Both the position numbers and the translations under genes were made by a program. The notes beneath the pieces are model-generated. The model had not been told where the DNA came from and did not search any database. It saw only the letters and a list, made by a program, of their open reading frames with translations. 64,000 bases of DNA from Pontederia crassipes (taxonomy: Eukaryota > Streptophyta > Magnoliopsida > Commelinales > Pontederiaceae): assembly GCA_030549335.1 (NCBI GenBank), contig CM060189.1:49818917-49882916 (forward strand). The letters are read 5' to 3'. This document shows positions 10,556 to 21,900 of the stretch, piece by piece. Each line of letters begins with the position of its first letter. Position 1 is the first letter of the stretch.

Positions 10556-13500
10556 ATGAAGATTCTCGTATGGAACTGTCGCGGCGCGTTCCGAGCAAAA
10601 GTTAGGGATAGACTTAGGAACTTAATCTCTACTTTTTCTCTTGGCTTTGTAATTCTTTGAGAAAGCCATGTTGGGTTTGTAAAAGCTAAACAAGTTATTC
10701 ATCATCTCAGACCTTCTTCATCCGGTTCCTACTGCGAGGGCTCCGGCTTCTCCAAAGGTATTATCCTCGCCTGGCATGGGCAGGATACTCAGGTTACTCC
10801 TCTCCTTAACTCCGACCATCTCCTTCATGCTGTTATTTCTCATAATGGTTTTCATTTCCTATTATCTTATGTTTACGCTAGTGTTCTGGCTGCTGATAGG
10901 AATCAATTATGGAATACTCTTAGTTTAATTAATTCATATGATTTTCCGTAGGCTTTAATCGGTGATTTTAATTGCATTATCTCTGTTGAGGACAAAAGGG
11001 GTGGTAACCAGTTTAGGAGTTATAGGTCATCTGTCCTTCTGCAAAACCTCATTGATTCCTAGGGCTTCTTTGACCTCATGCCCTCGAGCATCCCCTTTAC
11101 CTGGTGTAACAACCGTGTTGGACCTGCTCATGTCCTTTGTAGGCTCAATAGGATGTTAGTTAACCATTTTTGGGTGGATGCTTTCCCTAGCCTTGAACTC
11201 TCGACCCTCCCCCGCTATGCATCTGATCACGCCCCTATTCTCTTTCAGTTACCCCGTTCTGAATTGTTCAAATATGAGCATTTTTTGTTTCTTCATCCTG
11301 AGGCTAAGGACCTTGTTAGGCATCACTGGTCCTCATCCTCGTGTTTCCATTCAATTCAGAAAACTATGATGTGTATCCGTAAGGACACTATCTGTTGGAA
11401 CCACGAGGTCCTCGGGTGGCTTGAGATACGAGCTCAAGAAGCTCTTGATCGCATCTCACTGCTCAAGGGCATTGATGTCTCTAGAGGTTAGTCTATTTCC
11501 GAGTTAGAATCCATTCGGGCCTCTTATCATCTCCATGTTGCTCTCCTTCGCCAAATTTCTATTAAGTGGTGGAGTAAGTCTCGCACCGCATGGCTTTAGG
11601 ATGGTGACAATAATACTAAGTTTTTCCACCTCCAAACCATTATCCGCCACAAGCAAAACCTCATTCGGCAGGTCCATACGGATTCACTCTTGACTTTTAT
11701 CATAACTATTGGGGTATTGTGGGGCCACATGTTACCCGTACCATCCAACAGGCTTTTGCTAATCTTCAGCTGCCTAACAAGTGGCATAAGACCTCCCTCA
11801 TTTTTATCCCAAAGAAGGAATCGCCTTTAACCATCAAAGACTATCGTCACATCTCCCTCTGCCATACCTTGTATCGGGTTTTCGCTAAGATCCTTGCTAA
11901 CCGCCTTAAGCCCACCCTAGATAGCCTTATTAGCAATGCTCAATCTGCTTTTATCCCTGGCCGTAACATGCAGGACAACATCTTCTTGGCTCAAGATCTC
12001 TCTCATTCTCTTGTTGTTGGTCGCACTAAGCATATGTTAGTAAAGTTCGACATGGAAAAAGCTTTCGACTGGATCTCTGGGACGCTATTATTCATATCCT
12101 TACCCTTATGAACTTCCCTCCCCAGTTATCAACTGGATTAATCTTTGTATCAGGTCCCCTATCTTCTCCTTTGTTATCAGCAAGAAACCTTCTCCTTATT
12201 TCCTGCCTTACCGGGGCATCCGTCAGGGAGACCAGCTCTCTCCATATCTTTTTATCATTGTTTTCCAGGTTTTCACATCCTTAATACAGAGACATATTTA
12301 TCAGGGCCGCATTATCCCTTTCAAATTCAAAACATTTTCTCTTAGTCATCCGTCTGCATTCGGGCTAACCTGCCTAATGCTAGGCAGTTGAATGAAATTC
12401 TCTCTACCTACAAATCCCTCACGGGTCAGCGTATCAACTCATCTAAATCTGATGTCTACTTTCCTTGCCGTTTAAACCTCCGTCGGCGGCGGGCCCTTGT
12501 CTAGGCCCTTGATATCCCGATCGGTCACTTCCCCTTCACCTATCTGGGTGTTCCCATCTCAGACAAGCATATTCCTTTTCGTGAGCAAGGTTTTCTCATT
12601 AAGCACTTCTCCTCCATGTTATCCGACTGGCGATGTAAGCTTATTAGTCAAGCCGGTCGTACGACTCTAATTAATTCTTGCCTCTCCTCTCTTCCTACCT
12701 ACTTCCTGGGTTTCATCTACCTTTCCGCGGGCACTCTCTATTCCCTTGAGCGTCTTTCTCGATCATTCCTGTGGGATTCTGGCAATGGTCGTAGAGGTCT
12801 CCACATGATTCGATGGTCTACGGTGCAACTTCCCCGCGCGGAAGGTGGCCTACGTATCCGAAACTTCCAACTTATTCGGACTTTCTTGTTGGCTCGTCGT
12901 GTCTTTAGCCTTCTTTCTAGCTCGCATTCCTCATGGGAAATCTAGTTCGATCCAAGTACGGACCCATCTCTCTCTGGGATCCCCCGCTCTCTGGGGGCAC
13001 CGCGAGGTCTTGGCGGCTTGTCACCGAGTCCCTCTCCCACCTCTGCCTGGGTTTCCTTAAGGCCATCGGCTCTGGCCAGAATACATCGGTTCTCTTTGAT
13101 CCTTGGATTTCTCCTATCCCTCTCAGTCGATTGCCCACTTATCTTAATATGGAGGTTGACATCAGCGCCCTGAAAGTTTCTGACCTCATCGATTATGCCT
13201 GGAATTCCCCCCTTTGTCCCATTTTTTTGTGAATCGATTTGTGTTGCTATTTACGGTATTTTAATCCCTCATTCTGACAGTGATGATGCGTGGGTATGGA
13301 CGACCGATGATCATGAGCTACCTAATGCTAGTTCTGTTTATAAATTCATGTACTAGGCTTTGCCGTCTCTTGTGGCTAGACGACATTCTTGGACTGCGAT
13401 CTGGAATATCTCCGTCCCTCCTAAGATTTATATTCTTACTTTCAATCCCCAATTTAAACCCTTCTTGTCCCATTTGTGGCGTTGTGCCTGAAACCACCTC

Positions 13501-14301
13501 CCATCTTTTCTTTTCCTGTCCTCTTGCCCTCCAACTCTGGGACCTTTTTCAAGTCAATCTCCACTTCTCTTTTAGTTTCTTTCCCTCATGGGATTCGGGC
13601 TCCTGGATTCTTGAGGGTGCTAATCTGGACTCTCTGTCCCGGAAACATCTACTTTCCATTTTTTTCTTTCTGCCTTTGGTCTATCTGGAATCCCAGGAAT
13701 GATATCCATTTTCGCTCCAAATATGCAACCGTCAAGGTGATATGAGAGAAAGCTCTTGCTGCTTTTCATGAATTTTCTTCTAGCGCAACCCACGCCCTGA
13801 GGCAACTCTTCCCTGGGATCCCGTGTGGATCCCTTGGGAGCTCCCCTCCCCGAATTGGGTCTCCCTCAATTCATATGGCTCGTATGTTCGGGCCACTGGT
13901 TTGGGGGATACAGCTTTTTGCTCTATTCTTATTCTGGGTCTTTTATTTTTGCAGGTGCTGGTGCTACTCATGTCAGTTCTTCCCTTCATCCCGAGGCTTG
14001 GGCGCTTCTCTGTGGTGTGCGAGCTTGTGTGGCCAGGGGCTTTTCACACGTCTGCATTCGCTTGGACTCTGATGTGCCGGTTCACCTGGTCAAGCGATGT
14101 CGGCCTTGGCCTTGGCGTTTACGTTATCTGCTCTCCGATATCCTGGATAACCTCAAGCATCTCGCGCCTTATACCATTGTTTTCTGCCCCATAGTGTATA
14201 ACTCTGCCACGGACCACTTAGCGAATTTTGGCTGCCAAAGTAGCGAGTATTTTTTTATGGATGGTACTTCTCTTGACCATTTTTGTATCAGGACTCTATG
14301 A
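10556..14301 (+). pseudogene. LINE ORF2 (endonuclease, RT, zf-RVT, RNase H), inactivated
   Basis: Starts MKILVWNCRGAFRAK at 10556, the N-terminal strand of an APE-type endonuclease. Further endonuclease motifs are GDFNCIISVEDKRGG (about 10962-11010), FTWCN, and YASDHAPILFQ (about 11218-11255). The RT fingers and palm read YRHISLC, ILANRLKP, AFIPGRNMQDN and KFDMEKAFD (11719-12075). The RT catalytic (F/Y)ADD box expected near 12340 is absent. The zf-RVT motif CPICGVVPETTSHLFFSC is at about 13457-13512. A C-terminal RNase H domain (13823-14301) retains the Glu (PEAWALL), DSD and late Asp (ATDHLANFG) motifs. Its first catalytic Asp is replaced by Tyr (LNSYGS). In-frame stops occur near 10660, 11060 and 11490. 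Confidence 0.88.
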
Positions 14302-14560
14302 GCCACATCTTTGGTTTAATACAATTTCATTTTTAAAAAATCATCTAATACTGTCTGCACGTCCATCCACACGTAGGCACACGCCTCCGTAGTCGTGTCT
14401 CGAAAGCGTAGGAGGTTAAGTATAACTGTTCCTTTAATGTTGTAGAAAGTGTACTTATAAATGGATTTTTTTATAAAAATAAGGATGCTTAAACTTCGTC
14501 CTTAATTATTGTTTTAAAATATATATATATATATATATTTTGTTCTAGTGAAGGGAATGT

Positions 14561-15125
14561 CAATGTTGTAAGACTCCATCCGGCCATCGACCTAGATTGT
14601 CTAACAGGTCAGGTCGGATCGGTTAGACCGGGTAATATAAATTAATAAAAAATAAAAAAGTTAAAGTGATGACTATTATAATATTATTAATATGTAATAC
14701 ATTATTTAGCAAAAATATAATGTAATATAATAAAATAATTCAGATCAAATAATATAATAAATTAAGCATAAATTAAATCATCAATTGAATATTTTCTAAA
14801 TAAAAAAAACTTGTGGGTAATTATAAAAAATAAAGATATCAATGAAATTTTATATATGGGACAAAGAAGAATCTTGAAACATAAATTTCAAGTGTTTACA
14901 TATATATATAATATTCTAAAAAAACAATAATTTTTGTATTTTTTTTACACTTTACAACTTGACCGGGGTGGATCGGCCAAACTCCTCAGGTCGGCCGGTT
15001 GAACCCAAGTTTTGACCGGATCAAAATGGGTCAACTTCATGACCAAGTTTTGAACGACCCGCGGATCATTTTAGTGCTCAAACACCGATCCGATCGGTAT
15101 GGCCGGGCCGAGTCTTACAACATTG
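14561..15125 (+). mobile_element. hAT-type MITE, copy in duplication unit 1
   Basis: 565 bp. Termini are CAATGTTGTAAGAC and GTCTTACAACATTG, and flanks are GGGAATGT (14553-14560) and GGGAATTT (15126-15133): an 8-bp target duplication with one mismatch, typical of hAT elements. GC-rich GGTCGG-type subterminal sequence flanks an AT-rich core without coding capacity. Confidence 0.88.
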
Positions 15126-15494
15126 GGGAATTTATCTCGTGATAGAATGGGTTTGATCGATCATTCAAATGAAAGAGAGTATTAGTGTATGCGTATGCCA
15201 ATAATTTCATCATGATATTACATTATGAATTTCTTTTTTCATAGTGATGTCTAGAAGATCATGAGTCATGACTGATCATACAACTAAAAATTTTGAGTGA
15301 TAAGGATTTTTTAGCTTTTTTTCATTTTCAACGACATTATTTCCGAGACCTTATTAATGATATCTCTTACCAACTTTTTATATGTATGCTCGAATTAATC
15401 AAATTGTGACATCGAAATTTGCATGTTCAAGTAATTATATTTGTGATCCTCGTGCGACTTTTTTTTCTTATCTTGACACGCTTTCCATTTGTTC

Positions 15495-18030
15495 AAGAAG
15501 ATAGGGAACAAGGTGAGCTAGGGAACACCTTCATTTTATCCTTTATCTTTTGTTGTCCATAGAAGAATGTAGCTATTGACATCTTGTTGTTGACCATAAT
15601 GTAGCTATTGGCATCTTGTTGTTGACCATAGAAGAATGTAGCCGATTTCTCCTCTTCTTGATTCCTATGACATCTCCATCTGCAATTCGGCATCATTCCT
15701 CTTCAAATTGATGTTTGGCCACAAGTTTCCTCCCTTTTTGTTTCCTATCGTGACGAAGAAAGGAAACCAAAGAGAGATGTACAAGGCGGCGACTTAGGGT
15801 TTGGAAAGTCGTGACTTAATGGGGAAGTGAAAAATGTGTCGTGACAATCCAATGAAAGAGATAGATTGTTGTGACATATAATGGGATATAGGATAGGGTA
15901 GGTCACAACTAAATAAGACTAAATGGACTGTAACTTCAAATGGCTCTTGCGAAGGAGGCAGAGGAAGTTGTGAGTTTTGGGGAGGAAAAAGAGTGTTGTG
16001 GATACTCGGCGGAGCCTAGAAGGAGAACCAATGATTTCATAGAGAATAATAAAATAATGTAAAATGTGAGAATTTTAAAATATTTTTATAAAATAATAAT
16101 TTCACTATTGTTAATATTATTTATTCAAATATTATATAACTATATATCTATATCTCCTATGAATGGGCATGAGCAAGCAAAAGAATGAAGAATATATTTC
16201 ATTTCTAATTTTGTTAGTATACTTAGAAAGATTATATATATAATAAAATGGTTCAGCTGATTACTCCAAACATTCATTTGAGTTTCTGATATTTGTTTAT
16301 AATCTATAGCATATGCTTCCATATTTAAAAGTAAATAGAATCTACATCATATCTTCCATATTAAAAAATAAATAAATAGAAGTTGATTATGGCTCTGTTT
16401 GGCAACATTAAAATTAGAGTTTCAAGTAGTTGTTAACGGTTCAAACATTAATTTTTATTTGTTAAATGATAAAAATAAGTAACATTTAGTGTTTCATATA
16501 AAAATATTAAAAGATTACTTCTACTAGTATTTAGCGATTAGAGGTTAGCAGTTTATATTTTTTAATTATACCTTTTATTTCTCAACTTATCTTATTATTT
16601 TATCATTGTATGTAATTGATATATCAATAACTTATTTATTGCAGTATAATATAATTTATATAGTGATTGAATTAAATAATATATATTCAATTATGTCATT
16701 TTATATTTATCAGCTAAATTTATCGTTAAATTTATCAATCACTTATTTGTTAGAATCACTAATCAACGTCCAGTATCCATTGGTTAAACCACTATGACAC
16801 TGTTCACTTATCAAATCACTAATAATGCGCATTTAAAAAATAGAAATGGGATTAGACCATGGACACAAATCAACCTTTCAGACGACCAAACCTACAAGAG
16901 GCTTAGGTACATGTTACAATTCATCTAATACTGTCTGCACGTACACCCACACGTAGGCACATGCCTCCGTAGTTGTGTCTTGAAAGCGTAGGAGGTTAAG
17001 TATTATTGTTCCTTTAATGTTGTAGAAAGTGTACTTATAAATGGATTTTTTTATAAAAATAAGGATGCTTAAACTTCGTCCTTAATTATTTATTTTTTAA
17101 AAAAAGATATTTTGTTCTAGTGAAGGGAATTTCAATGTTGTAAGACTTCATCCGACCATCGATCCGGATTGTCTAACAGGCTAGGTCGGATAGGTCCGAG
17201 TCGAACCGAATGATTGGACCGGGTAATATAAATTAATAAAAATTAAATTAAATTAAAGTGACTATTATAATATTATTAATATGTAATATATTATTTAGAA
17301 AAATATAATGTAATATAATAAAATAATTCAGATCAAATAATATAATAAGTAAGCATAAATTAAATCATCAATTGAATATTTTCTAAATAAAAAAACACTT
17401 GTGGGTAATTATAAAAAATAAAGATATCAATGAAATTTTATATATGGGATAAAGAAGAATTTTGAAACATAAATTTCTAATGTGTATATATATACATATA
17501 TATAATATTCTAAAAAACTATAATATTTTTTGTATATTTTATTTATTTTACACTTTACAACTTGACTCGGGCGGGTCCAAGTTTTGAACGACCTGCAAAT
17601 TGTTTCAGTGTCCGAACACCAATCCGATTAATATGGTCGGGTCGAATCTTACAACATTGAAGAATTTATCTCGTCGTAGAATGGGTTTGGTCGATCATTC
17701 AAATTAAAGAGAGTATTAGTGTATGGAGCATCGTATGCGTATGCCAACAATTTCATCGTGATATTACATTATGCATTTCTTTTTTCATAGTGATGTCTAG
17801 AAGATCATGAGTCATGACTGATCATACAACTAAAAATTTTGAGTGATAAGGATTTTTTAGCTTTTTTCCGTTTTCAACGACATTATTTCCGAGACCTTAT
17901 TAATGATATCTCTTACCAACTTTTTATATATATGCTCAAATTACACATCGAAATTTGCATGTTCAAGTAATTATATTTGTGATCATCGGGAGACTTTTCT
18001 TTTCCTATCTCGACACGCTTCCCATTTGTT
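15495..18030 (+). repeat. Tandem duplication, copy 2 (uninterrupted)
   Basis: Begins directly at the end of copy 1 (the junction reads CCATTTGTTC then AAGAAGATAGGG) and ends at CCCATTTGTT. At 16921 it keeps the uninterrupted TCATCTAATACTGTC site, which in copy 1 is split by the LINE. It therefore serves as the empty site. Its MITE (17133-17659) is orthologous to that of copy 1. Confidence 0.9.
17133..17659 (+). mobile_element. hAT-type MITE, copy in duplication unit 2
   Basis: 527 bp and orthologous to the copy at 14561, with left flank GGGAATTT (17125-17132) and right flank AAGAATTT (17660-17667). It lost part of the right subterminal GC-rich segment present in copy 1, which explains the shorter length. 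Confidence 0.87.
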
Positions 18031-18915
18031 TTTCTGCTGTTGTCATTATTAACCTTTTGACTAACTGAATTTGGTCAGCATTTTTAAGAAATAAATAAGA
18101 AGTTAAAATTAAATGTACTTCAAATTCAAAATTTATTTTGAAACCTGAACTGCACGTAATTGTTCCAAATTAAATCGTTTTTTTAGTCTTTTGTAAATAT
18201 ATATGCACTATGCATAGCACATGAATCCTGCATATTGAATTTCATGGATTATCGAGTTAAATTATTTGTATCAAGTTTATTTTGTATATTCTAATACTAA
18301 CACGTAAATGTACATCTGAACAACATGATTACTTATATTTGCATATAAGAGTATAACTTAGTAACGTAGTTTCTAATTGAGTAAAATTATGATGGTACGG
18401 AGAGGACAGAATAATTTTTATTATAATGTAAACATTTATAACACATCATGAAGTGCACAATGAGCAACGATTATGAATCAAAACATAGAACACTATGATG
18501 ATTGTCCGGCCAGTGAGTTACTTTCTAGAGCAGCACTTGATTCATACTTTCAAGCCAAATATTACAAAGAGATTACAAAACGGGAATCAGAAGTTAAAAT
18601 TAAGATGCCTACTCTATCATCTCACATTTGAAAATTTTCTCACCAGGTAACATATAAATACTCCATTTTCGATTCAATCTAACGACACATAAAGTACCTA
18701 ATCCTAGAAGCTTTTCAATCTTGTCTCCGAAGAGTCGTGGGATTCGCCTTATTTGTCGATGAGAAAAAAATGTTAAAATGAAAGCAAAATCCCATAGGAA
18801 AAAGTGAAGACGAAAAATAGCTCTTGATCTGCCTAATGTCTAAACTCTAAACTTCTTTCTCGCAATGAAACTTTAAGATCATAATGCTTCTTTAAGAGCT
18901 CTCACTTGGGGGAGT
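18031..18915. other. 3' flank of the TSN gene, no gene seen
   Basis: AT-rich sequence between the end of the tandem duplication and the TSN stop codon. The part nearest 18915 is presumably TSN 3' UTR, since the gene is transcribed leftward. I could not choose a polyadenylation site with confidence. Confidence 0.55.
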
Positions 18916-21900
18916 TTATCGACGCCCTCCGGCTTTCTTTGGAGGCGGAGGAGGAGCTGTTTCCTCTTCATCAGATTGGACGTCCCCGTACTGCCAAATC
19001 CTCAGTCTTTCTCGCTTCGCTTTAGCCTGGAACTCCTCCAGGTTGTCGAGTGCAGCCTTTCGTTCCCTAGTATCCCATCTTTTGCTTTTTTCTAACCTAC
19101 CAAGTCCTTCCTGTGGAATGAGAAAAAAGAAACTAAGTTTTGTAGTTACTTCTGTTGCACAAGTTATTTGCTGATGTTTTTTAAACGAATACCAGGAAGA
19201 GCAACCAAGTCAAGCACGTGTTACCTCTACATTGAAATATTACAATACAGAAGAATTAGGTGGCGGAAAAATCAGCACAAAGATGAATTATTGTCCCATG
19301 CGAAAAAATGAGCAAAAGCATCCAAAAAGACCGAAATATGTAATTTTCTTAGAGATACCTATATATGTACTTTAGTATGAAGATGGTGACAAGCAAGAAA
19401 ATGAGGCATCAACTATTCATTTCTTGAGAAAGCAAAGATTGCTCAACTCCAGCAAGGGTAAAGAATTGACATAACCAAAAAATAAGCAGGACAGCAATTT
19501 TTTCACCTATTTATTGCAAAATAGTTTACATGCAACAGAAGCAACAAAAAAAATAGTTATGATATATGATACAGTAAATTGAAGCCAGAGCTCATGCTAG
19601 GCTTAGAATAGTTTAGATTCATAAAAAGTGCATTATGCCCAATTTGATATGCAAGATCTTTCAGTATAAAATAGTATATTCCTTTGTAATTCATTAGTTA
19701 TGATCTGCGAACTAAAAGGTTTAAATGATATATGATAAATGACAAACCAGTATTTGAAAATATTCTGATAACTTATAGATGTCTTCAGATGCACAAACCT
19801 GAAGCATGGCAGCATTGATACTGGTTGCTGATTTCACATCAACCAAAGTAACAACAAACAGATTTCCTGTCCCTTGACCTTTAGCTTTTCCTCCTGAAGT
19901 ATCCTCTTCTTCAATCATAGCTCTGAACTCATTTGAGCTGTTCATAGTGCATTCACTCAAATATTCAGCTGCTTCATTACCAAAATCATCCTCTAGATCA
20001 GGGACTTTTATGTATGCGAGTCGACAAAGTTGAGCATATCCAGGTTTTGAATATTCTGATTCTATTGGAAGAGGTCGCAAGCGACTGTATGGGATGCTTT
20101 CTTGATTTCCATAGTCGATATAGAAGACTTCAAACATGTCTTGTGCTGATCGAATACCTTCTCGTGGAGCATTTACGACCTTTTTACATGAGAAACAATA
20201 ATAAGTCAGAAATTACAATAGCCAATGACAATTAATCTCTAAAAGAAGAATATCTGAAGGAATTACTTTATATGCCAAGAATTATTCAGGTGAACATAAA
20301 AAAAATGTCTGCTTCAATCATAAATAATTATTTTGTTGGCTAATACTAAACACAAAGCAGTTGACAACATAACACACCAAGAAGTTACATATTAAGAAAA
20401 TTGTGCTGAAACAAATGACTGCATCTTGCAACAATTTGACTCTTTGGTAATGCAAGTTAAAATTTCAAATTTTCTGACGATGATATCCTCCAAATTGTGG
20501 AATATAGTCATCTATGAAAGATTCTTCTAGTTTATAAGCCAACACAAATGTTATGCATTAGGGATTCATGCAAATAATATTCAATTCTATGACATGTAAC
20601 CTATTGAGTTTTATCCGGCATGAACTATTATGCTAATCCTGAATCCTACAACAAACCAATCGATCACAGAATACAAATTTGGCCTGGGGAGAATAATAGG
20701 AATATTATCTCAGGTGAAGAAGAATGAAGAGATCCAAGCCATATAGGAGGCATATATTTAGACCCCCCAAAAGTCTTACCATTGCTCTATTCCAGGAATT
20801 GTCCAAGCTAAATTGCGCCAGGACTACATCACCCTTTTTAGGGTCGAAACCATTATATGGAGCTCCTTTGAGGTCAAGTGCAGCAAGCTTTTTTTGAATG
20901 TCAGACACATCATCACCAACGGTCTGGACATAGAATTTCCCACCACCCAAGACTTCCGTGACAACAACCTGGAAGATACCAAAACCATAAGATCTATATA
21001 CAGCAATCAAAACAACATTTTATTGAAAGATAAATCACCTTGAGTACTTTCTTCTGCTTCGATTCAGCCACAGAACCATTAGTAGCTTCTTGTCCTTCAA
21101 CATAGTTCTCCCAGATCTAACGAGAAAAAAAACAGACAAATCATACAACAGTACAAGCTATGGTCGGGAAAATGACAACAGAGTAAACCACTGCTTACTT
21201 TAAGCTTCTGGCGCTTAGCAGATTGTTCAGCCTGTGCAAGGAGGTGGGCATCAGGAATCTTGTCAGCACCAAAGGAAGTCTGCAGCTTTGCCAGTCCTGC
21301 TTCTAGAAGTGTTATAGCAATGTTGTTCCCAGACTCCCATAAGGATCCTAAGAATGTCCCAGTCCTGTCAACTGTTTCCACCTCAATCTGCAGATGAAGC
21401 AACGAATTTAAACAAACAGATGATAAAAAAAACTGAATAGGAGGTCAAATATCCTACCTCAACGTTTCGCTGCAAAATCTTCCTTCTCATCAAGGCAATC
21501 GCTTCTTCAGAAAATGGATCACCTCGATTAGGGCAGCGAACACCAGAAAAGGAAAAGGCAATGCTGCAAGTTTCTTTGGGTATAAACAATTTAAATCGAT
21601 GTCCGCTAAGGACATAATCAACAACAGCAGGATGCCTTCTGGTCCTTTGTAGGAAAGGCAAGAAGTCTCGGGCTTTCTTTGCAGATCCCTGTACGAGTAA
21701 TGTTAGAACATCTACAAAGTGATTTAATATGCTGTTCATCCATATCATACAATGTTATAGTACTCACAGGCTTTGTACTTGTCAAATCTGTAACATGCAT
21801 CACGGGAGGATCCTTAGAAGAGTGAATCCCCTTCTTTCCATTGATTGCTCGAGATTCAGCCACCAACAGAGCATCATAATGGTTTGATCTCTCCTCAAAG

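Larger units (their letters stand above)
8533..14340 (+). mobile_element. Full-length but degenerate L1-type LINE retrotransposon
   Basis: A 5.8-kb non-LTR retrotransposon. The target-site duplication TCATCTAAT flanks it exactly (8524-8532 and 14341-14349), and the tandem copy at 16921 shows the same site once and empty. It has a short 5' leader, ORF1 (DUF4283 plus broken zinc knuckle), a 26-nt gap, then ORF2 (endonuclease, reverse transcriptase, zf-RVT, RNase H), a short 3' UTR, and a six-base A tail at 14335-14340. This is the usual plant L1 layout; the terminal RNase H matches the RNase H known in a group of plant L1 elements. Multiple stops and frameshifts show it is no longer autonomous. 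Confidence 0.95.
7158..15494 (+). repeat. Tandem duplication, copy 1 (interrupted by a LINE)
   Basis: From AAGAAGATAGGGAAC at 7158 to CCATTTGTT at about 15493 this matches copy 2 (15495-18030) with only scattered differences, once the LINE at 8533-14340 and its 9-bp target duplication are removed. The remaining length is about 2.52 kb against 2.54 kb for copy 2. The unit contains a region with repeated GTCGTGAC palindromes, an AT-rich middle, and one hAT-type MITE. It has no convincing gene of its own. Confidence 0.9.
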
